In this document: positions 34,977-46,126 of the stretch, piece after piece | Layout of the letters: every line of letters starts with the position of its first letter | How positions within the stretch are numbered: position 1 is the first letter of the stretch | From: Anastatus disparis | Taxonomy: Eukaryota > Arthropoda > Insecta > Hymenoptera > Eupelmidae | NCBI GenBank assembly: GCA_017163975.1 | Contig: JAFFSR010000291.1 | Span: 4,283,001-4,347,000, forward strand | Length of the DNA: 64,000 nucleotides | Direction: 5' to 3' | Position numbers and translations under genes: made by a program | The notes under the pieces: model-generated | Seen by the model: the letters and a program-made list of their open reading frames with translations, nothing else | The model's database searches: none | Told to the model about the DNA's origin: nothing

Positions 34977-35894
34977 TGGAATATAATAAAATAATTTTTA
35001 TTATTAGAAAAGACTTTTCATATGAAACTTGATTTATATGTATATAACATGCTTCATATATTCATGTTTTATTACTCTCTATATTGACATCTTAAAATAG
35101 GTTAAAGTTTCTTGTTTAAGCTATCCATAATTTATTTATTTTTAATTATCATTTGTTATAGATTACTTGCATATTTAATGATAAATGTACTTTATTATAA
35201 TAAATATTCTCTCACTTCAATTTTTTAAAAGTTTTTTAAATATGAGTAACGTTATACAATAATACTTGTCTTTATTATACTTTTTTCCTGTAAATTATAT
35301 TAATCATATCGTTTGACGAGACTATTTTCATTTATTAGTGCAAATTTATTTTCATTTATTAGTTCAAATTTTGTTTTTTTGCAAATTCATTTTATTTATT
35401 ATATATTGATTGATACAATACATTTATAAAAAATATTTAAGTAACGTCGGTAAAAAACAGATAGTTAACGAATGAACTAAGTAAAACATCCATACTTGAA
35501 TCCACTGTTACGACTATAGATATTAATAAAAGGTATTTTCGATTAAAAGTAATAAAAACAAAATTTACTGCAGAATTTAGTTAAAGATATTCATAATAAG
35601 TTAAATCGTAGTATAAGTAATCTAGGTTATATGTACATCTTCCAATTTGTTATATATACCTTCCATGTTAGGCTATAAATAATCTATGCTTACTCAGATA
35701 ATTCTTATAGACTTTACGAATGATTCGTAACGCATTGACACCATTATACAAAAAAAATTGTTTAAATAAACAAATCAAATATTGGTATATAGCCTTTAGT
35801 TTCACTGACAACGACTATCTATAAACCTAAAGATTGCAACGATTTTCAGAAAAAAATTTTTTGAAATTGAATTATTCCAAAAGCTTCTGTATAA
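34977..35894. other. AT-rich spacer
   Basis: No gene or element recognised. Confidence 0.5.
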
Positions 35895-36085
35895 AATAGA
35901 TATAGTTTATTTTGTAATATATGTACAAAAAGAGCATGTAATACAATAATTAAAATTAAAATATATAAAATACTTAAAAAATAATATTGCACTGTAAAAA
36001 TAGAATTGCATAGTATGATACCACAGTCTTAGGTAATAATAGAATTCATAAAAATAAAAGAAGTAAAACCATTTTTAGTGCTTTT
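35895..36085 (-). mobile_element. LINE 3' UTR fragment, copy 3
   Basis: GTTTATTTTGTAATATATG, ACAAAAAGAGCATGTAA and ATATATAAAATACTTAAAAA follow the same order as the 3' end of LINE copy 1 at 22.71-22.86 kb. It is a severely 5'-truncated copy with no coding part, in the same orientation as copy 1. Confidence 0.7.
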
Positions 36086-36820
36086 TAATTGTACGAAAAA
36101 CATCTAAAATAGCAGGAAAACTGGAAGTGATAAGAAAACCAGCTGTAAAAAATTAAATACAGATTTACCCAAGCATAAATCTCTAGAATAAGTCTATTAT
36201 TACAAAAAAAATCCATGAAAAAAAATTTTTGGCTTGAACAACTACTGTTAATTTATTTTAAAATATATCTATTGGTTACAAAAGGCAAATGAAAAGATAT
36301 CGTAAATCTTTTCAATTTACAAATTTATTAAGGGATTAGTTATAATGGCCAACATTTCGAAGATATAAATACTTCCCTCTTATTGGACTACAAATAATAA
36401 CAATTTTATAATTAACAACGACCATTCACTAGGTATCACATCATAACTACACTGAAAAAGTCTCTGGTATTTATTACTATATATACTGACAGAAATGTTA
36501 TCTAGAGGCAAACGGAATATATTTGGTCCTAGTGAAAATATTTTTGTTTTACGACCTAGCAAAAATCCACTTGTAGGTAACGTAATATCTTTGCAGCAAA
36601 AGATTTAATTATGATTCAAACGTCTAGTTACTTGCATCTAATGGATTCAGTTTTCTATCTATATGATCACATCAATAAGGAGCCATCTACTTGTTGCGAG
36701 ATATCTTTTCTGTCAGTGTATCATAGATACAAAATATTGTACATACTTTGAAAACTTTTCATTATTTTAAAATATTAATAAAAGAATCATTGTTTTGAAT
36801 AAAAATAAAAAAATCTTTTT
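36086..36820. other. AT-rich spacer
   Basis: No coding region supported; short frames have no recognisable content. Confidence 0.5.
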
Positions 36821-37070
36821 TGGCCCTCAGGGCGCAAGATTCGATTTTCTATGCTTGTCAAGCGAGCGCAAAATAGCACATTCCCGCCCTAGGTCGCAAA
36901 ACTGGCGGAGGCGCCGATATATTAGTAATGCTACGCGCGCACCAATTCAAGCGCACATTTACGCGCGTGACTGTACGGAAGCGTATGCGCGCGCACGCCA
37001 ATTCAAACGCACATTCACGGTGCAGCTATTTGGACGCACATTCACGCGCGGGCCGCTTTGATGTGTGGTT
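36821..37070. other. CpG-rich block upstream of the recombinase gene
   Basis: About 250 bases rich in GCGC/CGCG with the phrase CAATTCAAACGCACATT repeated imperfectly three times. It contrasts sharply with the AT-rich surroundings. It may be the 5' end of the recombinase-bearing element: CAGGGCGCAAGATT here resembles, in reverse complement, CAAGGGCGCGAAAT at ~39290. Confidence 0.4.
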
Positions 37071-37099
37071 TAAATCAATTGTTTAAATAAACTTTGACA

Positions 37100-38620
37100 A
37101 ATTAACAATAGATAATAATAGTGACTCAGATTCTGATTATGATAACAGTATACCACCAGATATACTGGAACAAGCAAAAGTAATTTGTTTAGACTTACTT
37201 CCAAAAACTTCAAAACGTAACGAAAAACGAAGCATACGAACTCTTTTTCGGAAGAAATTTTAATAGTTTACTTTAATGAACTTTCGATGAAATTTCAATC
37301 TTCTTCGTTGTGGTCTCGCTATTCAATGTTGAAAATGACAATTTCATCATATGATAATATAGATATAACCCGTTATACAAAATTAATTCAATTATTAAAA
37401 AATTTGCATCGTGGACACAAACCGAAAAAATCACAAATCCTTACGGCTGACGAAGTAGAAAAATTCTGCAACGAAGCTCTAGACGATGAATTTTTAATAA
37501 CAAAGGTATGTATTCTTTTTATATTAATGCAATAACACTCCTTTTTTAAATTCAAAAAATCAAACAAAGCATTACTTTGTTTTCATAATATTATCTTCTT
37601 AATTTATTAATTAATTTTTATCAAATATTATATTGAATAAATTATTTTTAAAATTCGATAATTTTATAACAATAATACTCTTTATATTTAAATAAATTTT
37701 ATTCTATGTAAATTCTAGCTAATATTTCTGATCGTTTATTTTAAATTATTTTAAAATATTTTTCAACAATCTCTTTGTAATACTATTGTAAATTTTTAAC
37801 TAATTTTTGCTGTATTCTTTTTTCATTGATGCAGTAAATCTACTTTTATAAATTCGAAAAACCAAACAAAGCATTTCTTTGTTTTCATAATATTATCTTC
37901 TTAATTTATTAATTAATTTTTATCAAATATTATATTGGATAAATTATTTATAGAATTCAATAATTTTATAACAATGACACTCTTTATAATTGAATAAATT
38001 TTATTCTATGTAAATTCTAGCTAATGTTTCTAATTGTTTATTTTAATTATTTTAAAATATTTTTAAACAATCTCATTTGTAGTGATATTGTAAATTTTGA
38101 ACTAATTTTTTATAACATAACACTTATGCGGTTTTTAAAATATCATATTAATAATGCATATACAAATATTGAAACAATTGTTTTTTTATATACAGGTAGC
38201 AATGAATGTGGGGATTACGGGAGCTTGCAGGAGGGAAAAATTGACGAATATTACTCTTGACGATGTTGAAGACCACGATACAATGTTATTTATTAAAATA
38301 CCAAAAACTAAAACCAATATTGAACGCTCATTTACAATCATCGGTGAATTCTACAAACTTTGTAAAAAATACTTAAATTCACGACCGAAAGAGTCCAAAA
38401 CTAACAGATTTTTTTTTAAATTACATAAAGAAAAAATGTATGCAACAACCAATTGGTAAGAACAAATTCGGAGGAATGCCAAAACAAATAGCTACGTATT
38501 TGAATTTACCAACTCCAGAATTATATACTGGTCATTGTTCCCGCAGAACATCTGCAATCTTATTAGCCAATGCTGGCGCAGACATCATGACAAGAAAACT
38601 CGGTAAAAAATAAAGAAAAG
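37100..38620 (+). pseudogene. Tyrosine recombinase (Crypton-like) pseudogene with one intron
   Basis: The first part encodes SDSDSDYDNSIPPDILEQAK, then YFNELSMKFQSSSLWSRYSM, HRGHKPKKSQILTADEVEKF and DDEFLITK. An intron runs 37506-38195 (GTATGT...TACAG, phase 0). Exon 2 begins VAMNVGITGACRREKL, holding the first catalytic Arg, and continues through PKTKTNIERSFTI to FGGMPKQIATYLNLP and YTGHCSRRTSA, the H-x-x-R box. The chain stops at KLGKK, before the segment that should carry the catalytic Tyr. Lesions are an internal loss near 37210-37260, a frame change at an A6 (38431-38436) and the truncated C-terminus. Similar recombinases are common in insect genomes and resemble those of Crypton elements, which excise and integrate DNA through a Tyr-DNA intermediate. 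Confidence 0.75.
37555..38130. repeat. ~302-bp tandem duplication inside the recombinase intron
   Basis: CAAACAAAGCATT...CTTTGTTTTC at 37561 recurs at 37863, and alignment continues through TTCTATGTAAATTCTAGC in both copies with modest divergence. It explains most of the intron's 690-bp length. Confidence 0.85.
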
Positions 38621-38639
38621 ATTTCCATTCAAATAAAAA

Positions 38640-39305
38640 ATATAAATATTGCTCTATCAACTTCGACTGCTCATGTGTAGTCAATATAATATAGACCATT
38701 TAATTCATACTAACACAAACAAATTATTTTTTTATTAGGTTGCTCACAAAAAATTAGTCAATAGATAAGACAATATATACATACAAAAAAATTAGAATTT
38801 TTGGAGTCGGTGCCAGCCTGAAAAAATTGTCACAAATCTAAAAAAAAATTTTGAAAGTGAACAAAGGAGGCGATAAATATCTAATAAAATTTTAGATATC
38901 AAGAATACTATTTATACTTACAACCGCGTCAATTACCTATTTGTAATTGTCACCAATTTCACACTGTACTGTCTTACATGTCTTAAATTTTCTTCTGCGT
39001 GATGGAGTTTTCTGGATAACTACGAAGTAACTCAACGCGGAACTACGGCAGTCTGTGCATGGTCATTCAAATGCAAAAGACGCGAATATTTAAAACTTGT
39101 ATTCAGATTTAATATTAACAAAATATTAAATTTATAATAACGGAAATATGGAATTATATAAAATAACTATGATTTGAATAGGCTTATCGGTATACCAATA
39201 ATATATTTTACATATTTTTTTTATATTTAATGCAATTTTTTCAAAATTTACGGGTGCAAGGGGATTCGCAGAATTTCCTATTTCGCGCCCTTGGTACACA
39301 ATGTA
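38640..39305. other. AT-rich region 3' of the recombinase
   Basis: No gene recognised. A short G/C-richer stretch lies near 39250-39300. Confidence 0.4.
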
Positions 39306-39308
39306 CTA

Positions 39309-39393
39309 TTTTTACACAATACGCGTACAGTGGGTACTTTACTCCCTCCCAACGAAAAGTAAAGTATCCACTGTACGCTGCTTGTGTAAAAAA
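39309..39393. repeat. Foldback MITE 1 of an adjacent pair
   Basis: Arms TTTTTACACAATACGCGTAC and its near complement GTACGCTGCTTGTGTAAAAA pair across a short loop containing ACTCCCTCCC. Confidence 0.7.
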
Positions 39394-39396
39394 ATC

Positions 39397-39502
39397 GTGT
39401 ATTCACCATGGGAGTAAATGAAAAACGTCTTAAATCGTATGTTTGACAATTCACATACGATTTCAGACATTTTTCGTTTTTACTCCCTAGGTGAATAATA
39501 TA
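39397..39502. repeat. Foldback MITE 2 of an adjacent pair
   Basis: Arms contain GTGTATTCACC...GGGAGTAAATGAAAAACG and, inverted, CGTTTTTACTCCC...GGTGAATAATATAC, with the apex AATCGTATGT / ACATACGATT. Confidence 0.75.
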
Positions 39503-39509
39503 CTATTAA

Positions 39510-40189
39510 TCTATAAGTGCATTTTATCAGTTCAAATAAATTCATTTTTTGGAAAGTATAGTTTAAAGATTAATAAAACTTTTTTAAAAACTATATTTTC
39601 AAAATCTTTTTTAATGCAAAGATTTGATATTAATTCAAGATAATTATTATTTAAGAATCAAAGGATGTTTTACGTTAAATATTCTTTTTTCGATTGTAAA
39701 ATTTTTTTTTCTATTTAATAAATTGTTACATGATTTAAATAAGTCTATTTCTTTACAATAGTAAAATATTTATTGTTGTAAAAAAGCGGTTTAATAAACT
39801 ACATTTAATTAAATTAATAAATATGATTTTTAAGATAAAAATAATACTTTTTAGAATTGTAAAAAGCATATCTTTAAAAATCTTTTAATATTTTCATTTC
39901 TGAAAAAGGAAATATTTTGACTAAAAAATAAATCTTTAAGTAGCTTTAAGTCTGTAAATGCATTTGCATAATTTAAATTTAAATAAGTTCATTCATACCA
40001 CTTTAACCTTAAAAACGTAACTTTGATACGATTATTCGATGTTATTCGATGTTTCGTAAATAAAGCCTTCTTGCTCCAGTTGCGAAATGAAATATTTTCA
40101 CACACAGAGCGTAAATGTAATTTTAGATTTCTATTCTTAGACGCTAAAATAGCTCTGTTTTAATCGAGAGCAGATAAATTAATTAGTCG
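39510..40189. other. AT-rich spacer
   Basis: Nothing recognisable. Confidence 0.5.
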
Positions 40190-40345
40190 ATGGGTTGATG
40201 GGTGAAAAGACGAATTAATCGATGGGTTAATAGGTAAATGGGCCGGCAGGTTGATGGGTACATGGATAAATGGGATAATGGGTCAATGGATTGATGGGTT
40301 GATGGATTAATGGGTGGATGGATCACCAGGTTCGATGAGCTGATG
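40190..40345. repeat. Degenerate GATGGGTT minisatellite
   Basis: Words such as GATGGGTTGATGGGT, GATGGATTAATGGGT and AATGGGTCAATGG recur every 8-12 bases with no fixed period. Confidence 0.75.
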
Positions 40346-40544
40346 GTCAATTTCCTTAATTTTAATTTTTTTTTTAATTAAATAGTTTTTAAACTATTTT
40401 TTATAGGCGGCAAGTTGTGCTTTGGCGTATGGTGGTTTTTTTATGAAACTCTTGTGATAGTATAATTCATTCTACAAAGTAATGATTCGTTTTTTATTTG
40501 TATAGAAACAATTCTAAGACAAGTAAGCACCCCAAAAAAATAAT

Positions 40545-40760
40545 CATTATGAACCATTAACTTCTAATCTGGAGATCCATCACCAAAAAACCTATAAATA
40601 TATAAATCCTAGACTCACGAACCCATAAACCGTGAACTTATTAACTGATAATCGAGTACATGAAAAAAGCCATTAAATCTATAAGTTCTAAACCTCTAAG
40701 CCATAAACCCATAAATTTTAAAGCTGTAACCAAATAATGCTATAAATACATAAGCCTTTC
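40545..40760. repeat. Degenerate CCCATAAA-type repeat
   Basis: AACCCATAAACC, GCCATAAACCCATAAATT, CTATAAATACATAAGCC and similar words recur. The strand sense (CCC-rich) is opposite to the GGGTT repeat 200 bp upstream. Confidence 0.55.
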
Positions 40761-41093
40761 GAGTTTGTTCCGCTGCCCCTCGAAATTTTAAAGCATTTAT
40801 GCCCATAATTAAAATTGAAGAGGTCTTATTAAAATACTAATATAATACGAAATGTTGACATCTAAAGGCACAGATGGAAAGGGTTAAGCTAAGCACGCTG
40901 TAAGAGTGAGATTGCACACAAATAAAAAGACTATTACACCTTTATTTATATTTTTTCTGCTAAGATTACTGCTATGTAATCACTGTGTTTGTCCAGTCAA
41001 GTTATTGATCTTATAAAAGCTTTTAGGAATATATCGCTTCAGAAATTTGTCGCTCAAAAAATCCTGTAATCAGAGCGTTACAAAATAGTATAT

Positions 41094-41207
41094 TTCGATA
41101 CTAGTACGTTAAAGTGATTTTTTCCTCGTGTAGTAGTTTTCGCCCGAGTGAAGCGAGGGTGAAAAGGTCATACAAGGAAGAAATCACTTTCTCGCACAAG
41201 TATCGAA
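41094..41207. repeat. Foldback MITE
   Basis: TTCGATACTAGTACGTTAAAG pairs with its inverted counterpart CTTTCTCGCACAAGTATCGAA. The apex is TTTTCGCCCGAGTGAAGCGAG. Confidence 0.65.
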
Positions 41208-41217
41208 CTGTATTTTT

Positions 41218-41303
41218 TGACACGACTTGTAAAAAGCTCAATTTTTGCACGTGTCACTTTGAGATTCGGGTGCAAAATTGAGCTTCGCATACGGAGTGTC
41301 AAA
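41218..41303. repeat. Foldback MITE
   Basis: TGACACGACTTGTAAAAAGC followed by CTCAATTTTTGCACG pairs with GTGCAAAATTGAGCTTCG and CGGAGTGTCA. Confidence 0.65.
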
Positions 41304-41309
41304 AATTTT

Positions 41310-43932
41310 CTTACACAAATAAAAAAATACCCTCATGCATATTCTCACGAGGGACCTGCGTATAAATTTGCAAATCGTCTGGATACAGGAGGTGCTCAAC
41401 ACACTCAAAAGCTTTATGTACGTTGTTAATGTAAAGGTAAAACAGCAAAGGCCTCAGTACCAAATCCAGTGAAAATCCTAGGTTAGGTGTTAGCCAACTT
41501 AATTCTTCTTGTGTGTCCCGAATCATTTGTCTTCTTCCTGAAATATAGGAGTTAATCTATATAAGAGCGGCCCTAGAAAACCCCATTGATCTAAGCCTTG
41601 CAAGTAATTTAGAGGGAGAGATCGTGTCGTCTGCTTTACTTAAGTCATAAAGTAAAAGTAGCGTGACGAGTTTTTTTTGTCTAGACCTGACCTTATGATA
41701 TCTGTTAATTAAAGTAAAGCTGTTAGCGTCAAATGTTGTTTTCTGAAACTAGTCTGCATCGAATCAAGTATCTTATTTGTAGTAATGAATTCCTGCTGTT
41801 GATCTTGGGCGATCTTCTCAAGTACCTTCGAACGAAAACACAAAATCGCAAATAGCCTAAAATGTTAGGGGATTTAGGCGCAGAGTAATTTTTTAATGGC
41901 ATAATGCGTGTCTGCTTCCAAAGGCTATGGGAGTCTCCCAAGAGTTGAACATAGTCACAATATGTTCACTAATAAACGGTAAAGCTTCACACTTTGAGAA
42001 ATACCATTCTTGTCACGAGCCTGAGACTGGAAATGAGAAATCACGAGGGCAAAATCATTAATATTAATTGATTTAAAAGGAAAACTATTTTCACTACATT
42101 TAGAAAGAATTTTCTCACAATACTCACCATCATCATGTGGCGAAACTGACACCCCAGCAAAGTGTACATTAAGTTCATCAGGAATGAATGTATTCAAGTC
42201 CCCTTGTGGCCCGGATAAGAGTCTTGGATCTTTCAACTCCTTGCAGACATCACCATTTACAAAAGCTTCGAACCGTCTATTGTGATAATATATAGTTCTT
42301 GCAAGTTTAGTCTGTTCGTCTACTGTTTTACGTAAATGCAGAAAATCAGACAAATATCGCATTTCGTTTGTCCGTTTATATCTTCGATAAGTAGCATCTG
42401 TCTTGCGCCACATCTGTGACAATTCTTTATTTAACCATGGTGGATTATTCTTTGTATATTTGAGTATTTTCAGCGGTATTAAGTTTTTTATCACAACAGT
42501 AAAATTCTCACAAATGAAGCCAAGTGCTGACTATGGATCGACTGTTAGTGGTGTCTAATCATAGTCGACCAATTTCTCTAATAACTCGTTTAAACAAATA
42601 TTTCTATATTTTTGCAATCTAATTGATTTTTTATCTACAATGCATATATTATAGGCAACAGGAACTTTAATTAAGTTGTGTCGACAATGAAAGTTTGTAG
42701 GCAAGTTACGTACGTCAAGTATAGTCATTATCATCCACAATAATCAGGTCAATCCATGTGTGAGACAAAGAAATGAAATGCGTGGCACCATACTGGACCA
42801 ACTGAAGTAAAAGCTCAGCCAACAGCTAAGAAACCTCAATATTATGCGAAAAATCAGACAAATCTCTTAGAAAGTCTAATAAATCAGAATTTTTGATAAA
42901 TTAAATGGCAGGAGGATGATAAATGACAGAAACCAGCACAGGTTCAGAGTTGTCATCCTTAACTGAACAAAAGATATACTCTGAGACTTCTGGTTTACCA
43001 TTGGTAGTAATGACTGTGGTATTTCAAAAAGCTAATATTTCACATTGAAAAGACGCGTAGTCTTTTCCAACGAATTTTTTAACTAAATTTGTTGGACGAT
43101 TTAGAAAGAAAAGGACTTAATCCTTTTCCTTTAAATATTTATCTGATGATGAATTTTCCTAACTAATCCTATTTTGAATTTACCCTTTTTTGAATGCAAA
43201 TGAATTGACACTTAATTTTAACTAACTTTGAAATTTCTAACTAAATTAAATTAAATTTTACACTGAATTGATTTTATCACAAATTTTTACACACAAAGAT
43301 CTATTATTTTGTAAAAGAGAAATTAAATGATTTTACTGATACAAAGCAACTAACCTTGCGGTTGTAGTCGCTTTATTTTAATTGAAAAAAGCTTGAATTT
43401 ACACTTTATTTTTTGGAAAAGGATTCACTCAATAAAAACACAGATATAAAGGGAAAAAGCCATGCGGCATAAAAAACCCTTGATTTATTGCCCTACAACT
43501 TTACACACTATTTGACGCACCGTTCGATTTGTTCGCACGCACGCACGCAAAAAAATAGAAAAACCAATGCAAATTTATATAGCCGCGGCTTAGATAGAAC
43601 AAAGCTTCTGATCGCTTTGGAGAATAAAACTAGGTGTTTTCAAGAAGAGAACCGATTGCTCTCGAAAATGAATGAGCCGCTCTAGGCGATGTCACTCTTG
43701 ATACTAAACTATTTTTCCGCGGCATTTGCAAAGTCTCCCTGTTCTCTCCCCCCTTTTGTCTATGAGCTGACTTAAGGGAGGTGAGAACAGGCGACTGTAA
43801 AGTGCTGCCGCTCATCATCGTATTTGATTTTAATATAATTTGTGTTGCGACGCAACACACATTTTAAATTATTCTTAACATAGAGGACAACCCCTCCTCC
43901 ATGAAGGTTTCTGTCCTACCTAAACATCTAGT
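41310..43932 (-). mobile_element. LINE copy 2, decayed, split by a solo LTR
   Basis: Same family as 22.7-26.5 kb. From right to left on the minus strand: an endonuclease fragment (43865-43932, matching the DGGVALY region of copy 1), the solo LTR insertion (43046-43857), the rest of the endonuclease and linker (42740-41955; ELSQMWRKTDATYRRYKRT, GPQGDLNTFIPDELNVHFAG), and RT pieces. The RT pieces include LLLLYDLSKADDTISPSKLL (motif A) and LLYPDDLQIY, where the catalytic YADD box has Ala changed to Pro. Copy 2 keeps the RT core that copy 1 has lost but lacks the C-terminal domain and 3' UTR. Confidence 0.8.
43046..43857. mobile_element. Solo LTR inserted in LINE copy 2
   Basis: The sequence starts TGAAAAGACG and ends GACGCAACA. 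It is flanked by a perfect 5-bp direct repeat, CACAT (43041-43045, 43858-43862), and LINE sequence resumes on both sides. TG...CA ends with a 5-bp duplication indicate an LTR left after recombination. At 812 bp it is far longer than the Copia LTR, so it is probably from a Gypsy or BEL/Pao element; the family was not determined. Confidence 0.75.
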
Positions 43933-44194
43933 AATATTTTATCTATTTTTGAATTTAATTAACATTTTAAATTGATTTTCTACATATTATTATGTGGAAA
44001 AAGATATTTCTATGCATTAATATATGTATAAAAAGTGATTGCGACGCATGATTTCGATATGAATACTTTTTTGAACAGTATAATAAAGTGCGAGATTTCT
44101 TACGATAGTACTTTTTTACACGGTTTAAAAATGTATTTAGCTTCCGCTAGATGGTGTAGAAAACGCGGATTTAGCTCACGCAGTGCTATATACA
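43933..44194. other. AT-rich spacer
   Basis: No coding region supported. An open frame (44035-44298) runs into E1 repeat sequence. Confidence 0.4.
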
Positions 44195-45722
44195 TATATA
44201 TAATTATTAAAAACATTGAAAAGTTTGAAAATCATAAAATAAATGTTGAATTAAAAATCAAAAAAATCTCCGATACAAAGAAAACCCTTTTAAAATAAAA
44301 AAAAAGTACGTGTTGGCCCTTGAAATTTAATATAAGTAATTATATTTTGATCCAAGCATCGTCAGATTGAAGGTCCGTTAGATAAAAAAAATAAAAACAG
44401 AATATTTAACAGCACCCCGGTGCTACGATGCTTGGATCAAAATATCACTATTTATATTAAATTTAAAGGGCTAATAAATATTATTTTGCTTTTTAGAAAT
44501 ACATCTTTGTGACCGACCGTTTTTTAAATTAATTTGTTTTATTGAAATAGAATTATCTTGCAGAGAATCGTGGGTTAGTATTATATTATACGCGTAAACG
44601 GATTAGAATTATATTGAATATGGACTGAATTATCTAATACAGAATTTTCAATTAGAATTATATTGCACGCATATTTTAATCATAATTATCTTGTACGTTA
44701 TTTTGAGTTAGAATTATCTTCTTCGCAGTTAAGAGCATGATGCAGCTGCGCGCCTCCTGATAATATTTCCAATCCTAACTTATGAATAAACGATGCGTTT
44801 AATCGAGTTTTTTTACTACAAAGAAAAAATTTGTATGATTAAACTCTAGTACGGACAACTCAAGAAATCCACCAAAATACTATACATAAAAAGTTATACT
44901 ACAAACTTTCAATGTATCGTATTTTAAGGTTAGGTTTGTTGAGTTTGATATCTAATTTCCAATCCAAGCTCATAAAAAAATAACAAGTCTAAATGATTTT
45001 TTATTTTAACAAAAATTATTGTATTAACATAGCTTAAGTGCGGACAAATCATTATATATGTTTAATTTATAAATTAGAAAAGATATTAATAAAATAAGAA
45101 AAGCCAAACTCGATTGTTGCAGCTCTGACATCCCGTTAAGAGCTGGAATCATATTGAATCCACATGCGACATAGAATTGTATGCATCGGAGGTGTCGAGT
45201 TATTAACAGTTTTTAGCAATTATTAGCATTCATAAGCAGTTATTTGCTATTTCATTAACAGTTATTAGCAGTTATTTGCGTTTATTTACAGATACTTGCA
45301 ACTTATTGCAATTATTTACAGTTTTTAACAATTATACGCTTTTTAAAAATTTTTTTAATTTTTTATATATAGGAAAAAATTTCCAAGACAATCAATTTTT
45401 ATGGATAACTATTATTAACTATAAATAACTGCAAGTTTTTGCAAATATCTACAAAGATCAGAAAATAATTACAAATAACTGTAAGAATCCGCAAATAACG
45501 CTAAATAATTGCAAAAAATAACTGCAAATAACTGTTACTATTATCTTAATTTTTGAAAATTGTATTGCACAAAATTGCTGTGCTTATAAATGTTAATAAC
45601 TATTAATAACTGCAAATAACTATTATTAACTGCAAATAACCGCTACTTCTGTCTCAAACTAAACTATTTATAACAGTTATTAGCATTTGCTTGCATTCAT
45701 TAGCAAAACTGATTTCCACTAG
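44195..45722 (-). mobile_element. Repeat E1, copy 2 (inverted relative to copy 1)
   Basis: Reading the minus strand from 45722 gives CCTAGTGGAAATCAG, the AATAACTGC-type word array, GTGCAATATAATTC-type units, the foldback block (44313-44474) and a TA-rich end, in the same order as copy 1. Similarity is clear throughout but lower than between the arms of 483-1796 and 17370-18706. A TTAA-flanked insert different from that in copy 1 is present (44733-45135). Confidence 0.65.
44733..45135. mobile_element. Second TTAA-flanked insert in E1
   Basis: Bounded by TTAA at 44729-44732 and 45136-45139. Ends contain AGCTGC in inverted orientation (GATGCAGCTGCGCG and, on the other strand, TCAGAGCTGCAAC), a much weaker terminal repeat than in the 21.5 kb insert. 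The interior has two diverged direct copies around ATTAAACTC/AAGTGCGGAC and no coding region. Confidence 0.5.
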
Positions 45723-46126
45723 GATAATTAAGGATGTTCAGAGGTGTCTTTGGGGGGGAAAAGGGCAAAGGGGGTGCTCTATGTTTTAACATTAGACACA
45801 TGCAAGGCTACAAACTTAAAGAAAAAAAAAAAAAGAAATATTTTTTAAACATTAAAAAAATGTATGCGTATAAAATATCATTAAAAACCTTAATTTAATC
45901 GTTTTAAAAATAAATAAAGCATTATTCAACATTTTTTATTTAAAATTATAATAAATTTTAACTCGTTAATAAAGAGTGTACATTTGACAACAGCGCAATC
46001 ATTGCTAAGACGTTGGCTAAATTTTTTTGTATTTTCAGTGTAGAGTTTGTATTCATTTTATGTTCATGTGTGAAATTAACCTCAAAATTAAGCTCCCGTT
46101 ATAAGTGAATACAATTTTTCTTTACC

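Noticed and set aside
40190..40345. GATGGGTT words as telomeric repeat
   Set aside because: The period is irregular and the words match neither TTAGG nor TTAGGG arrays.
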